Source: CAZXFA01 sp964640085 (GTDB lineage Bacteria > Actinomycetota > UBA4738 > HRBIN12). Taken from it: a stretch of 64,000 nt of DNA. Within the stretch, counting starts at the first letter, position 1, and each line of letters starts with the position of its first letter. Location of the stretch: positions 1-64,000 of the forward strand of contig CAZXFA010000015.1 of NCBI GenBank assembly GCA_964640085.1, in the 5' to 3' direction. A program made the translations under genes and the position numbers. This document shows, piece by piece, positions 24,663 through 32,417 of the stretch. The notes under the pieces are model-generated. The model had not been told where the DNA came from. It saw only the letters and a list, made by a program, of their open reading frames with translations, and did not search any database.

Positions 24663-25544
24663 TCAGAGCCCGAGGCGCTGGAGAGCCTTCGGGTCCCGCT
24701 GCCATCCCTCGAGGACCTTCACGCGCAGGTCGAGGAACACCTTGCGGCCGAGCTCCACCTCCATCTCCGCACGGGCGCGCGTCCCGATCGTCTTCAGCGT
24801 CCGCCCGCCCTTGCCGATCACGATCCCCTTCTGCGACCCGCGCTCGACGACCAGCGAGACGTGGACCCGCACCAGCTCATCGCCCTCCTCGAGCTCGTCC
24901 ACGACGACCGCGATCGAGTGCGGGACCTCCTCCCGCGTCACGACGAGGGCCTTCTCCCGCACGATCTCGGCCAGCCGGACCTCGAGGGGCAGGTCGGTGA
25001 ACGCCCCGATCGGGTAGTACGCGGGTCCCTCGTGCAGCTGCGAGACCAGGAGATCCAGCAGCACGTCGACCCCGCGCCCCGTCCTCGCGGAAACCGGCAC
25101 GACCTCGTCCCAGTCGCCGAGGTCGGCGGCCGCCTGGAGCTGGGGGACCTCCTCCCGCCCGCGCACGGCGTCGAGCTTGTTGACGGCGCAGATCCTCGGG
25201 CCGCCGAACCCCCTCACCTTCCGCTCGAACACGAAGGCGTCCCCGCGGCCCACGCCGTCGACCGCGTCCACCACCTGCACGATCGCGTCGACCCCTTGGA
25301 TCGCCTCCCCGACGAGCTCGTTCAGGCGGGCGCCGAGCGGCGTCCGGGGCTTGTGGAACCCGGGCGTATCGGTGAGCACGATCTGGTGGCCCTCGGTGGT
25401 GAGGATCCCGCGGATATCCCGGCGCGTGGTCTGCGGCTTGTCCGAGACGATCGCGACCTTGCGCCCCACGAGCGCGTTCACGAGCGTGGATTTGCCGACG
25501 TTCGGTCGCCCGATGACGGCGACGAACCCGCTGCGGAAGCTCAC
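24663..25544 (-). CDS. era: GTPase Era
   Basis: 293 residues. A ribosome-assembly GTPase that binds the 3' end of 16S rRNA. GTPase motifs: G1 GRPNVGKST, G3 DTPG in LTDTPGFHKPRTPLG, G4 NKLD, G5 SAR. The C-terminal KH domain has VIGKGGRTLKTIGTRAR. The start is taken as GTG at 25544, which overlaps the cdd stop (GTGA); this gives the usual N terminus, and the frame further upstream lies inside cdd. Last gene of the phoH-ybeY-corC-cdd-era run. Confidence 0.97.
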   Translation of the reverse strand: MSFRSGFVAVIGRPNVGKSTLVNALVGRKVAIVSDKPQTTRRDIRGILTTEGHQIVLTDTPGFHKPRTPLGARLNELVGEAIQGVDAIVQVVDAVDGVGRGDAFVFERKVRGFGGPRICAVNKLDAVRGREEVPQLQAAADLGDWDEVVPVSARTGRGVDVLLDLLVSQLHEGPAYYPIGAFTDLPLEVRLAEIVREKALVVTREEVPHSIAVVVDELEEGDELVRVHVSLVVERGSQKGIVIGKGGRTLKTIGTRARAEMEVELGRKVFLDLRVKVLEGWQRDPKALQRLGL

Positions 25545-25948
25545 CCCTGAAGGTCCGACGGGCCGAACGCGTGGGGCAGGACCTCCGACAGCCGCCACTC
25601 GGCCCGCTGCCGGCCCGAACCCTCGGAGACGATCAGCATCTCGGGCCCGAACTCGCTCAGGACCTGACGGCAGCCGCCACACGGGGGCGTTGGTTCCTCG
25701 TTGTCCGAAACGACGGCCACCGCCTCGATCGACCGCTCGCCGGCGGCGACCGCGGCGGCGACCGCGTTGCGCTCCGCGCAGACCGAGAGCGGGTAGGCGG
25801 CGTTCTCGACGTTCGGGGCGGCGAACGCCCGGCCCCCGGCGAGCACCGCGGCGCCGACGTGGAACCCTGAGTACGGGGCGTAGGCCCGCTCCTTCACCTC
25901 GCGGGCGGCCGCGAGCAGACGATCGACGTCCCCCGGAGACACGGTCAT
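25541..25948 (-). CDS. cdd: Cytidine deaminase
   Basis: 135 residues, the tetrameric short form. It deaminates cytidine and deoxycytidine to uridine and deoxyuridine. The zinc site uses three cysteines: one in AAYPLSVCAERNAV with the catalytic Glu next to it, and two in PPCGGCRQVL. The ATG at 25948 overlaps the corC stop (ATGA), and the stop overlaps era's GTG, so this is a coupled gene chain. It fits with deoC and dgt in nucleoside salvage. Confidence 0.96.
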   Translation of the reverse strand: MTVSPGDVDRLLAAAREVKERAYAPYSGFHVGAAVLAGGRAFAAPNVENAAYPLSVCAERNAVAAAVAAGERSIEAVAVVSDNEEPTPPCGGCRQVLSEFGPEMLIVSEGSGRQRAEWRLSEVLPHAFGPSDLQG

Positions 25949-27222
25949 CCAGGGTTCGCCCCCTCCGCCTCCTCGGCCCCCTCCTGTTCGTCCTCCTGGC
26001 GCTCGATCAGGATCTTGGCGATCCGGCGCCCGTTCACCTTCTCGGCGGTGAAGGTCAGGTTCCGGAAGCTGACCGTCTCGCCCTCGTCGGGGATGGAACC
26101 CATCAGGCCGAGCATCAGGCCTCCCACCGTGTCCCACTCCTCGTCGGGCAGCTCCACGTCGAGGATCTCGTTCACCTCGTCGATCGCGATCTTGCCGTCG
26201 ACCCGGTAGACGCCGTCGGCCACCTCCTCGAGCTCGGGCTCCTCCGTGTCGTACTCGTCGGCGATCTCCCCCACCAGCTCCTCCAGCAGGTCCTCGATCG
26301 TCACGAGCCCGCTCAGGCTGCCGTACTCGTCGGTCACCAACGCGATGTGGAACTTCTCCTGCTGCATCTCGCGCAGGAGATCGGCGACGCGTTTGGATTC
26401 GGGAACGAAATGCGCGTCGCGCACGATCTCGCGCAGCGGCATATCCGACTTGCCCTGATGGAGCGCCTTCAGCACGTCCTTCGCGTAGACGATCCCGAGC
26501 ACGTCGTCCAGATCGTCCGTGAACACGGGGATCCGCGAATAGCCGTGCTGGAGCACCATCGCCTGGACGTCGCGGAGCGCCTTATCGGATTCGATGGCCT
26601 GGATGTCGGGTCGCGGCACCATGACCTCGCGCACGATCGTGTCCCCGAACTCGAAGATCGAGTGGATCAGCTCCTTCTCCTCGCGCTCGATCGAACCCTC
26701 CTCGTGGCCCATCTCCACCATCGAGCGGAGCTCCGCCTCCGAGACGAACGGCCCCTCCTTCAGCCCCCGGCCCGGGAGCAGGACGTTCGCGATGCCGATC
26801 AGAGCGCGCGTCGGCGCCGCCAGGGCCCGGCCCAGGAACCAGACGAGGGGCGCGACCGCGAGGGCCGCCCGGTCGCTGTGAAGCACCCCGAACGTCTTGC
26901 TCATCGCCTCCACCAGGACGAAGTACAGGAGCGTGAACGCGACCGAGACGACCGTGACGCCGAGACCGCCGAACTCCCGCTCGGCCAGGATCGCGATCAG
27001 GATCGCCGACCCGTTCTGCGCGAACATCACGGCGAGGTAGATCGCGTTCAGGAACCTCGGGGGCTCGGCCTCGATGCGCTCCAGCGTGACGGCGTTCCGC
27101 CTGCCCTCCTCGCGCAGGGCCAGGGCGCGCACCCGGCTCATCCGCGTGAGCGAGGCCTCGGCCACCGCCAGGACCGAGCCGAACAGCACGAGGAAAAGGA
27201 CGACGGGCCAGAGCCAGTTCAC
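25945..27222 (-). CDS. CNNM/CorC-HlyC family membrane protein with CBS pair
   Basis: 425 residues. An N-terminal DUF21/CNNM membrane domain of about four helices (1-150) is followed by two CBS domains (around VMVPRPDIQAIESD and VPESKRVADLLREMQQ, each ending in I.YAKD or V.IEDLLEELVG) and a C-terminal CorC_HlyC domain (WDTVGGLMLGLMG). The family is tied to Mg2+/Co2+ export or tolerance. The GTG at 27222 overlaps the ybeY stop (GTGA) and gives VNWLWPVVLFLVLF, a natural membrane start; a longer reading would add 13 non-hydrophobic residues. Confidence 0.9.
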   Translation of the reverse strand: MNWLWPVVLFLVLFGSVLAVAEASLTRMSRVRALALREEGRRNAVTLERIEAEPPRFLNAIYLAVMFAQNGSAILIAILAEREFGGLGVTVVSVAFTLLYFVLVEAMSKTFGVLHSDRAALAVAPLVWFLGRALAAPTRALIGIANVLLPGRGLKEGPFVSEAELRSMVEMGHEEGSIEREEKELIHSIFEFGDTIVREVMVPRPDIQAIESDKALRDVQAMVLQHGYSRIPVFTDDLDDVLGIVYAKDVLKALHQGKSDMPLREIVRDAHFVPESKRVADLLREMQQEKFHIALVTDEYGSLSGLVTIEDLLEELVGEIADEYDTEEPELEEVADGVYRVDGKIAIDEVNEILDVELPDEEWDTVGGLMLGLMGSIPDEGETVSFRNLTFTAEKVNGRRIAKILIERQEDEQEGAEEAEGANPG

Positions 27223-27659
27223 GGGATCCGCACCCCCGTGTATCGCTCCTGGCGTTCCCACATCGCGGCCCGCTCCTCCGGCTCCATGTGATCGTGTCCC
27301 AGGAGGTGGAGGATCCCGTGCACCAGCAGCAGCCGGAGCTCGGGCGCGGGGTCGTCGGCGGCGTTCCGCGCGGCCACGGCGGGGCAGAGCACCACGTCCC
27401 CGAGCATCCGGACGCCGTCCGCGTCCGGCTCCGCATCGAGCGGGAACGACAGCACGTCGGTGGGCCCCTCCTCCTCGAGGTAGGCGCGATGCAGGTCGGC
27501 GATCTCCTCCTCGGTGACGAGGGACAGCGACAGCTCCGCCTCGCCGACCCCTTCGCCACGGAGGCAGGCTCGGGCGAGCGTCACGAGCTCGTCCAGGTCG
27601 ACCGTGAGCTCCTGCCGGTCGTCGACGAGCACCCGCGGGCTATGCTCACCCTCAGCCAT
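27219..27659 (-). CDS. ybeY: Endoribonuclease YbeY (rRNA maturation factor)
   Basis: 146 residues. A zinc-dependent RNase involved in 16S rRNA 3'-end maturation and quality control. The signature HGILHLLGHDHMEPEE carries the three zinc-binding histidines. The ATG at 27659 overlaps the end of phoH by 8 bp, and its stop overlaps the corC-like GTG. The standard phoH-ybeY-corC order supports the call. Confidence 0.96.
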   Translation of the reverse strand: MAEGEHSPRVLVDDRQELTVDLDELVTLARACLRGEGVGEAELSLSLVTEEEIADLHRAYLEEEGPTDVLSFPLDAEPDADGVRMLGDVVLCPAVAARNAADDPAPELRLLLVHGILHLLGHDHMEPEERAAMWERQERYTGVRIP

Positions 27660-28683
27660 CGGCGCGCGCCCGCTGCTCACCGAACACCCGGTACGCCTCC
27701 ACGATGTCCTGCACGATCTTGTGCCGGACGACGTCGCGCCCACCCAGGTGCGCGAACTCGATGCCGTGGATCCCCTTCAGGATCTCCTCCACCACGACCA
27801 GGCCCGAGCGCTGTCCGGACGGCAGGTCGATCTGCGTGATGTCGCCGTTCACCACCGCCTTTGATCCGAACCCGATCCGCGTTAGGAACATCTTCATCTG
27901 CTCGGGCGTCGTGTTCTGCGCCTCGTCCAGGATGATGAACGCGTCGTTCAGGGTGCGTCCTCGGAGGAACGCGAGCGGTGCGACCTCGATGGTGCCGCGT
28001 TCCATCAGCCGAGGCAACGAATCCGCGCCCATCATCTCGAAGAGCGCGTCGTACAGCGGCTTCATGTACGGGTCGATCTTCTCGTACAGAGTGCCGGGAA
28101 GGAACCCCAGACGCTCGCCGGCCTCCACCGCCGGGCGGCTGAGGATCAGCCGTGAGACCTGCTTCTCCTGGAGGGCTCGAACGGCGGTCGCGACGGCCAG
28201 GTAGGTCTTCCCGGTGCCGGCCGGGCCGATCGCGAAGGTCACGGTGGACCTGCGGATCGCGTCCACATAGCGCTTCTGTCCGAGGGTCTTCGGCGAGATC
28301 CCCCTGCCGCGCCCGGTGAGCAGCACGTCGCCGAGCACCTCGGTGGGCCGCGCCTCGTCTCCCTTGATCAGCTCGATCGACCGGCCCACCGATGCCGGGC
28401 TGAGCTCGTGCCCCTCCTCAAGCAGCGCGATGAGCTCCTCGAAGAGCAGGCCGACGCGTTCGGCCTCCCGGGTGGGACCAGAGATCGTGATCTCGTTCCC
28501 CCGGACGACGATCGCCGAGTCGAACGCGGACTCGACCAGCTTGAGCAGCTCGTCCCGCTGGCCGAGGAGGGCGACCATGCTCTGGTCTCCCGGCACGATG
28601 ATCTTCACCTGGATGGTGGGTGCCGCCAAGCGGTTCTCTCTGGGGTGGTGCCCCGTCCCTCCTGTGACCGAAGGGGTCGTCAT
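27652..28683 (-). CDS. PhoH-like ATPase (YbeZ type)
   Basis: 343 residues. A predicted RNA-associated P-loop ATPase acting with YbeY. An N-terminal KH-like region (IVVRGNEITISGPTREAERV) precedes the ATPase: Walker A GPAGTGKT, Walker B FIILDEAQNTTPEQM, and the arginine-containing motif near the end. The start is taken at the ATG at 28683: a TAGAAT box at 28703-28708 gives a leader of about 12 bases with AGGGG before this ATG, and that box would overlap the alternative ATG at 28704. Confidence 0.94.
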   Translation of the reverse strand: MTTPSVTGGTGHHPRENRLAAPTIQVKIIVPGDQSMVALLGQRDELLKLVESAFDSAIVVRGNEITISGPTREAERVGLLFEELIALLEEGHELSPASVGRSIELIKGDEARPTEVLGDVLLTGRGRGISPKTLGQKRYVDAIRRSTVTFAIGPAGTGKTYLAVATAVRALQEKQVSRLILSRPAVEAGERLGFLPGTLYEKIDPYMKPLYDALFEMMGADSLPRLMERGTIEVAPLAFLRGRTLNDAFIILDEAQNTTPEQMKMFLTRIGFGSKAVVNGDITQIDLPSGQRSGLVVVEEILKGIHGIEFAHLGGRDVVRHKIVQDIVEAYRVFGEQRARADG

Positions 28684-28702
28684 CCGACGACCCCTCGCCG
28701 GC

Positions 28703-28708
28703 ATTCTA
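28703..28708 (-). promoter_or_regulatory. Candidate -10 box for phoH-ybeY operon (TAGAAT)
   Basis: TAGAAT on the minus strand, 19 bases before the ATG at 28683. Transcription starting about 7 bases on would leave a very short leader containing AGGGG as ribosome-binding site, supporting this start over the one at 28704. Confidence 0.45.
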
Positions 28709-28740
28709 CCCCCGCCCCCGGCGCGCCGCGACGCATGCGA

Positions 28741-29091
28741 TCAGCCCGGCGGCCAGGTCATCTGGCGACCGCCGAGCAGGTGGAAGTGCAGGTGGAACAC
28801 GTGCTGGCCGCCCGCATGCCCCACGTTCGTGACCATGCGCCATCCGTCCTCGTCGACCCCCTCCGCCCGCGCCACCTGTCGGGCGGCGGAGAACATATCG
28901 GCGAGCATGCCGGCGTGCCGCTCTTCGATGTCCGCGATGGAGCTGAGGTGCTCCTTCGGGACCACCTGGACGTGGACGGGCGCCTGCGGGGCGATGTCGC
29001 GGAACGCCATCACCGTGTCCGAGGCGTACAGGACCTGCGCGGGCTCCTCTCCCTCCACGATCCGGCAGAAGACGCAGCTCGGCTCCTCCAT
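28741..29091 (-). CDS. HIT family protein (HinT-like nucleotide hydrolase)
   Basis: 116 residues. HinT-type proteins cleave nucleoside phosphoramidates and related AMP-lysine conjugates. CVFCRIVEGEEPAQVLY is the usual start with a CxxC, and the histidine triad HVFHLHFHLLGG is at the C terminus. No Shine-Dalgarno precedes the ATG; TAGGCT lies 7 bases upstream, so the mRNA is probably leaderless, starting right after dnaJ. The rsmE gene often found between dnaJ and this gene is absent. Confidence 0.94.
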   Translation of the reverse strand: MEEPSCVFCRIVEGEEPAQVLYASDTVMAFRDIAPQAPVHVQVVPKEHLSSIADIEERHAGMLADMFSAARQVARAEGVDEDGWRMVTNVGHAGGQHVFHLHFHLLGGRQMTWPPG

Positions 29092-29098
29092 CGCTGGC

Positions 29099-29104
29099 AG
29101 CCTA
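29099..29104 (-). promoter_or_regulatory. Probable leaderless -10 box for the HIT gene (TAGGCT)
   Basis: TAGGCT on the minus strand, 7 bases before the HIT ATG; it supplies the bases of the dnaJ stop codon (TAG at 29102-29104), so promoter and stop codon overlap. Confidence 0.5.
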
Positions 29105-30202
29105 CCGGGGGCGATGGAGCTCGGCGCGTACGGGCGCCCGCTCCCCTGCCGGCTCCCCCCGGAGCTCGGCCAGTCGCTCCAGCAGCGTCCGCTCCTCCTG
29201 CGATCCCGGTCTCGGCGTCTGGATCTGGACCGTGACGAACAGGTCGCCCCGGCCGCGGCGGCCGAGGTTCGGGATCCCCTTGCCGCGCAGGCGCACCGTC
29301 GTCCCCGAGGACGTCCCGGGCTCGACCCGGATCCGCTCGGCGCCGTCGAGCGTCTCGAGCTCCACCTCCGCGCCGAGGGCGGCCTGGGTCATCGGCACCT
29401 CAAGGATCGAGAACAGGTCCTGCCCGCGGCGTTCGAAGACCGGGTCCTCCTCGACCGAGAGTGACAGGTACAGGTCGCCTGGCGAGCCCCCCGCGCGTCC
29501 CGCGTGTCCGGCGCCCGCCACCCGCAGCTCCATCCCGTCCGAGACCCCTGCCGGCACGTCGACCGGGATCGTGGCCTCGAGCGGGACCCGTCCGTCGCCC
29601 TCGCACCGCTCGCAGCGGACGATCTCCTCGCCGGTGCCCTCGCAGATCGAGCAGGGATGCGCCGTCATCACCGTGCCGAAGATGCTGCGCCGGACGTCCT
29701 GAACCTGCCCGCTGCCGCCGCACGTCCGACAGCGGCTCGGCTCGGTGCCGGGCTCGGCGCCGGACCCGTCGCACCGGTCGCACGGCTCGAGCTTGGCGAC
29801 CAGCACCTCGCGTCGCACGCCGAACGCGGCCTCGCGGAAGGTCAGCGACACCTGCGCGTACACGTCCTCGCCGTGGCGAGTGCGCGTCCGCCGGGTCGCG
29901 GTCCGTCGCTGGCCGAAGGGGCTCCCACCGAAGAAGGCCTCGAACAGGTCGGTCACGTCGTCGAACGGGAAGCCGATCGGCCCGCCGCCGCTGCCGTACC
30001 GATCGTATCGCTGTCGCTTCTCCGGGTCCGACAGGATCTCGTAGGCGGCGGCCATCTCCTTGAAGCGGTCCTCGGCCTGCGGGTCGTCGTTGACATCCGG
30101 GTGGTGCTGACGGGCGAGCCGCCGGTAGGCCCGCCTGATCTCGTCCTGCGTGGCATCCCTCGGGACGCCGAGGATGTCATAGAGGTCGCGCAGCGGCGCC
30201 AT
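29102..30202 (-). CDS. dnaJ: Chaperone protein DnaJ (type I)
   Basis: 366 residues. The Hsp40 partner that stimulates DnaK and hands over unfolded clients. J domain at 1-70 with the HPD motif (RQHHPDVND), Gly/Phe linker (SGGGPIGFPFDD), the zinc domain with four CxxCxGxG-type repeats (CDRCDGSGAE, CRTCGGSGQV, CSICEGTGEE, CERCEGDGRV), then the client-binding beta domains. GGGGAGG lies 10 bases before the ATG. It is 14 bp downstream of hrcA, forming a heat-shock hrcA-dnaJ operon under CIRCE control. Confidence 0.97.
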   Translation of the reverse strand: MAPLRDLYDILGVPRDATQDEIRRAYRRLARQHHPDVNDDPQAEDRFKEMAAAYEILSDPEKRQRYDRYGSGGGPIGFPFDDVTDLFEAFFGGSPFGQRRTATRRTRTRHGEDVYAQVSLTFREAAFGVRREVLVAKLEPCDRCDGSGAEPGTEPSRCRTCGGSGQVQDVRRSIFGTVMTAHPCSICEGTGEEIVRCERCEGDGRVPLEATIPVDVPAGVSDGMELRVAGAGHAGRAGGSPGDLYLSLSVEEDPVFERRGQDLFSILEVPMTQAALGAEVELETLDGAERIRVEPGTSSGTTVRLRGKGIPNLGRRGRGDLFVTVQIQTPRPGSQEERTLLERLAELRGEPAGERAPVRAELHRPR

Positions 30203-30216
30203 CGGCCCTGCCTCCC

Positions 30217-31257
30217 CTACGCCTCGAGCTCGGTGGCGAGCTCGGACAGCCGGCGCGCCACGGAGCGCACCGACGCCATCACGGTCACGTAGTCCATCGC
30301 CGTCGGTCCGACCACCCCCACCGTTCCGAGGGTGTGGGGACCGGCGCCGAACGGCGCGGCCACGATCGAGGCCTCCCACTCACCGGTGTGGGGGTGCTCG
30401 GTCCCGATCGTCACGCTCACCTCCTGCTCGCCCGTCACGTCCCGCAGCAGCTCCAGCATCTCCGACTCGTGCTCGAGCGCCTCGAAGAGGCGGCGCACGG
30501 TCTCGCGCCGCCAGTGGGCGGCCTCATCGGCCAGGTTGGCGACCCCGCCGATCAGGACGTGGTGCGCGCCGGTCCCCGCCTGGAGCTCGCCGAAGGTGTC
30601 GGAGGCCGTCAGGAGCACGTCTCGCTCCGCCCCCTCGGCCGCCGCCGCCCGCTTGAGCGCCTCGGTTCGGGCCTCCACCATCGTCCTCCCCCGGAACAGG
30701 TCCCCCAGCCTGCGCTCGAGCGCGTCCAGACCGTCCGCGTCCAACCCATCGGGGCGGTCGATCAGGGCCTTGTCCACGCGCCCGTGCTGCCCCACCACCA
30801 GGAACATCAGGGCGTTGCCGATCTCGATCAGCTCGGTCCGCAGGATCCCCTCGTCCGAGCCGGTCGGCGGGACCGCGAGCCCCGCGTACTGCGTGACCCG
30901 GGACAGCAGCCGCGTGGTGCCCTTCAGGACCTCCTCGAGATCGAGCATCGTCTCGGCGAAGAACCCGGCGATCGCCCGGCGCTGGGTGTCGCGCAGCCTC
31001 CCGCCAGGGGGGAGCGCGTCTACGTACTTGCGGTAGCCGGCGTCGGTCGGCACCCGCCCTGCCGAGGTATGGGGATGCGTGAGGTAGCCCAGCTCCTCCA
31101 GCGCGGCCATCTCGTTGCGGATCGTGGCCGGAGATACACCGAGGCCGGAGCTCTCGGCGATCGTCTCGCTGCCCACCGGCTCACCCGAGCGGACGTACTC
31201 CTCGACCACCGCTCGGAGGACGGCGACCTTCCGCCGGCCCAGCTCCGGCTCCACCAT
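30217..31257 (-). CDS. hrcA: Heat-inducible transcription repressor HrcA
   Basis: 346 residues. It represses class I heat-shock genes by binding CIRCE. An N-terminal winged helix (RKVAVLRAVVEEYVRSGEPV, ATIRNEMAALEELGYLTHPH) is followed by the GAF-like dimer domain and a C-terminal TAMDYVTVMASVRSVARRL segment typical of the family. The ATG at 31257 has no Shine-Dalgarno; the -10 box and the CIRCE operator lie immediately upstream, so the mRNA looks leaderless and self-repressed. Confidence 0.96.
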   Translation of the reverse strand: MVEPELGRRKVAVLRAVVEEYVRSGEPVGSETIAESSGLGVSPATIRNEMAALEELGYLTHPHTSAGRVPTDAGYRKYVDALPPGGRLRDTQRRAIAGFFAETMLDLEEVLKGTTRLLSRVTQYAGLAVPPTGSDEGILRTELIEIGNALMFLVVGQHGRVDKALIDRPDGLDADGLDALERRLGDLFRGRTMVEARTEALKRAAAAEGAERDVLLTASDTFGELQAGTGAHHVLIGGVANLADEAAHWRRETVRRLFEALEHESEMLELLRDVTGEQEVSVTIGTEHPHTGEWEASIVAAPFGAGPHTLGTVGVVGPTAMDYVTVMASVRSVARRLSELATELEA

Positions 31258-31259
31258 GC

Positions 31260-31286
31260 TTAGCAGTCTACCCCCGAGAGTGCTAG
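31260..31286 (-). promoter_or_regulatory. CIRCE operator of hrcA-dnaJ
   Basis: The inverted repeat TTAGCAGTC (31260-31268), 9-base spacer, GAGTGCTAG (31278-31286) matches the CIRCE consensus TTAGCACTC-N9-GAGTGCTAA with one difference in each arm. It is centred 16 bases upstream of the hrcA ATG and covers the -10 box, so bound HrcA would block its own promoter. Confidence 0.9.
31265..31270 (-). promoter_or_regulatory. Probable leaderless -10 box for hrcA (TAGACT)
   Basis: TAGACT on the minus strand lies 7 bases before the hrcA ATG and inside the CIRCE inverted repeat. Confidence 0.55.
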
Positions 31287-31316
31287 GTCTCTGCCAGCGC
31301 CGGTGACGGCGCGCGC

Positions 31317-32417
31317 TCAGCCTGCCAGGGCGAGGACGAGCTCGTTCAGCAGGAGCATGCCGCGCTCGGTCGGGACGAGGACGCCGTCGTCGCGGCGCAG
31401 CAGCCCGGCCTCGCGGAACGGCTCGGCCCTCGCGGGCTCGACCCACGACGCCGGAACCCCCTCCAGGATCCGCATCCGCAGGAACACCTCCTCGAGGTGG
31501 GCGTCCGAGGGCTCCAGCCGCTCCTCCCCGCCGATCGGGAACCGGTCGGCCTCGACCGTGTCGACGTACCCGAGCGGCGGGCGGACGTTCCACCACCGCA
31601 GGTCGTCGCGGTACGAGTGCGCCCCTGCGCCGAGCCCCAGGTACGGCCGGCGCTCCCAGTAGCCGAGGTTGTGGACGCACGCGAACCGCGGTTTGGCCCA
31701 GTTCGAAACCTCGTAATGCTGGTACCCAGCCCCGCCGAGCAGCCGGCAGGCGAGTTCGAACATGTCCGCCTGAAGATCAGGGTCCGGTGCCGGAACGAGA
31801 CCCGCCCGCACCTTCCGGCCGAGCGGCGTCGAGGGCTCGATCGTGAGCGCGTAGGCGCTCAGGTGCTCCGGGCGGAGATCGATCGCCTCCCGGAGCGTCC
31901 GCTCCCACGAGGCGAGCGTCTCGCCGTGCGCGCCGTAGATCAGGTCCAGGTTCACGTTCGCGAACCCGGCGGTCCGCGCTTCGCCCATCGCCCGCCGCAC
32001 CGAGACAGGGTCGTGCAGGCGCTCGAGCGAGGCCAGCACCGCCGGGTCGAACGACTGCGCACCCATCGACAAGCGCGTGTACCCGGCCTCCAGCAGCGCC
32101 CCGAGCTTGCCGCGATCGACCGTGTCCGGGTTCGCCTCGATCGTGACTTCGGCGTCCGGCGCGATCGCGAAGAGCTCGCGCAGACGCCGGAGCAGCTCGG
32201 CGAGGTCGGCCGCATCGAGCGTCGTCGGGGTCCCGCCGCCGAGGAACACGCTGACGAACCTCTCCCCGGCCCACCCGGGCACCGCGTGCCCAGCCTCGCG
32301 CAGGAGCGCCCGTACGTACCGCGAGGCCAGGTGATCGAGCCCCGCGTACGCGTTGAAGTCGCAATAGCCGCACCGCGTCAGGCAGAGGGGAACGTGGACG
32401 TAGAGGCCGGCGCTCAT
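31317..32417 (-). CDS. hemW: Radical SAM protein HemW (HemN-like)
   Basis: 366 residues. HemW is a heme-binding radical SAM protein thought to be a heme chaperone, distinct from coproporphyrinogen oxidase HemN. The iron-sulfur cluster motif is CLTRCGYCDFNAY (Cys-x3-Cys-x2-Cys), followed by the SAM-binding LGGGTPTTL and EANPDT segments. The ATG at 32417 overlaps the lepA stop (ATGA); the lepA-hemW-hrcA-dnaJ order is standard. The frame is open upstream into lepA but that is not coding. Confidence 0.93.
   Translation of the reverse strand: MSAGLYVHVPLCLTRCGYCDFNAYAGLDHLASRYVRALLREAGHAVPGWAGERFVSVFLGGGTPTTLDAADLAELLRRLRELFAIAPDAEVTIEANPDTVDRGKLGALLEAGYTRLSMGAQSFDPAVLASLERLHDPVSVRRAMGEARTAGFANVNLDLIYGAHGETLASWERTLREAIDLRPEHLSAYALTIEPSTPLGRKVRAGLVPAPDPDLQADMFELACRLLGGAGYQHYEVSNWAKPRFACVHNLGYWERRPYLGLGAGAHSYRDDLRWWNVRPPLGYVDTVEADRFPIGGEERLEPSDAHLEEVFLRMRILEGVPASWVEPARAEPFREAGLLRRDDGVLVPTERGMLLLNELVLALAG

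Noticed and set aside
27652..28704. A phoH start at the ATG at 28704
   Set aside because: The TAGAAT hexamer that looks like its promoter overlaps this codon; the ATG at 28683 has a short leader with AGGGG.
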